From Eutreptiella sp. 'Long Island Sound 2002' (lineage: Eukaryota; Euglenozoa; Euglenophyceae; Eutreptiales; Eutreptiaceae): a DNA stretch of 64,000 nucleotides. The stretch covers positions 37,307,851-37,371,850 of the forward strand of contig OZ038392.1 of the NCBI GenBank assembly GCA_964036045.1. Direction: 5' to 3'. A model generated the notes under the pieces. That model saw only the letters and a list, made by a program, of their open reading frames with translations, was not told the origin of the DNA and made no database searches. The position numbers and the translations under genes are program-made. This document shows, one piece after another, positions 63,120 to 64,000 of this stretch; the stretch's first letter is position 1; each line of letters opens with the position of its first letter.

Positions 63120-64000
63120 TCACTGTGCGTGCACACCCGTGTAGTCAAACAGACCGCGGGCCCGAGTAACATTGACTAGTGCACCCGGCATGGGCAAAAG
63201 AGAAGCAAATGGTAAGGGAAGGGCCACAAAGCCCACAAGCCTTTGACCATCCAGGACATACCCCCACTGCTGATTGCCAGTGACAAGGGTCACTGATGTC
63301 AGCGAACCCGGGGAGTCTTGGGGCTGAAAAAACTCATCACCTGCAGACGGTGTCAGCTTTGCGGGGAGGCCGAGGGGTTAGGGTAAGTTGCTACGCCGCC
63401 GGTCTGTCCATTTCCCGGTGAGGGAAGAAGACTATGTGCGTGTGGGGAGGGGAGCAACGGGTACATGTGGGTGGACGTGCCTACCGCGCTGTGCGAAGGC
63501 ACGCAGCCATACGCCGCCCCGTATTGAAACGGGGGGGACGTCATGGGGTTTCGCATGTACGGGTCAATGCAATACGAATTCACGTGTTGTGCCAACCGCG
63601 CGGGGGGGGGGGGGACACCGGGACCCACCATGCCGTTGATGCCGGCGCTCCCGAGAGGGAACATGACCGCAGGCGCTCCTCTGAGCATTGATGCTGGTGG
63701 CGTTTCTGGCTTGTGTTGTACCTGCATCTCTGTCGGCATCCGCATCGGAAGCGGCGAGAACGAGGGCAGTGAACCCCCCTCCACGGGCAGACCGAAAGGC
63801 CTGCGCGCCTGAAGATGTCCGGTCGCCGGCGCCTCCCTTACCCCTGCTTGTGTAGGGTGTCCAAGGCTGTTTGTACGACTGTTGCCACCCTGCTCTATTA
63901 GGGTTTGGGCTTCTTCGTGGACCCCAAGGTTAGCAAAACACACTTCCGCCCTTACATACTCATCTAACATTGTGTGTAGGTTATCATGGAAGTGAGGTCG
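63120..64000 (-). pseudogene. ORF1-like frame at the right edge, partial
   Basis: The frame is open from the window edge to TGA 63353 (YVRAEVCFANLGVHEEAQTL, then a Pro/Met/Gly-rich region). A shifted frame then continues coding-like as KLTPSAGDEFFQPQDSPGSL and LVTGNQQWGYVLDGQRLVGF to TGA 63120. It probably belongs to the LINE as ORF1. A host-gene exon is the alternative. Confidence 0.45.

Larger units (their letters stand above)
59973..64000 (-). mobile_element. decayed non-LTR retrotransposon (LINE), open at right edge
   Basis: On the minus strand the order is ORF1-like (64000-63120), AP-type endonuclease (62692-62032), RT (about 62000-61480) and RNase H-like (61050-60686). The order EN-RT-RH is that of L1/I/R1-type LINEs. 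Every domain is fragmented by stops and frameshifts. It lies upstream of the ABC gene. Confidence 0.7.

Overview
The window is nuclear DNA of a eukaryote. The genes have GT-AG introns, and there is a dense load of retrotransposons, microsatellites and AT-rich or GC-rich repeats. The low gene density, kilobase-scale introns and cyanobacterial/plastid-style (YddA/ABCD2-like) transporter suggest a large-genome unicellular alga or a relative with a complex plastid. I cannot name the species from sequence alone.

One host gene can be assembled confidently. It is a minus-strand ABC half-transporter (ABC_membrane_2 plus ABC ATPase; YddA/ABCD2/BacA-like). I place nine exons between 57600 and 25349 (57600-57223, 55939-55837, 46892-46673, 46462-46330, 41991-41735, 41188-40931, 30048-29786, 28730-28366, 25867-25349). 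All eight introns are GT-AG, all phases agree, and the spliced reading frame is 831 residues. About 2.5 kb of coding sequence is spread over 32 kb, and two introns exceed 8.9 kb because mobile elements sit in them.

Layout: 1-3957 is gene-poor sequence with short tandem repeats. 3960-6701 is a complete pogo/Tigger-like DNA transposon with 19-bp terminal inverted repeats and a TA target duplication. 6858-20258 is a nested set of Ty3/gypsy-like retroelements on the minus strand: a gag fragment (6858-8927), then a gag-pol element (about 9830-19693) between diverged LTR-like repeats. The gag of that element is split by a young LTR-flanked non-autonomous element (16747-18716, 625-bp LTRs, 4-bp target duplication) and by a second 2.55-kb insertion. 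20260-25348 holds no recognisable gene except a 420-residue open frame. 25349-57600 is the ABC gene. Its 10.9-kb intron carries a decayed retroelement with zinc knuckles and an unusual reverse transcriptase, a three-copy 78-bp minisatellite and a tRNA-like SINE. Its 8.9-kb intron carries a tyrosine-recombinase retrotransposon (49103-54412) with A1-body-B1A2-B2 split direct repeats, plus two MITE-like elements. 57601-64000, upstream of the gene, holds a decayed LINE (endonuclease, reverse transcriptase, RNase H) running off the right edge.

Almost every large open frame outside the ABC gene belongs to a transposable element, and nearly all of these are broken. The most interesting points are the TE-inflated transporter gene, the recombinase-before-RT gene order of the split-direct-repeat element, a Dam-methyltransferase-like NPPW domain inside a Ty3/gypsy pol that appears to lack an integrase, and an excess of amber (TAG) codons interrupting the retroelement frames.
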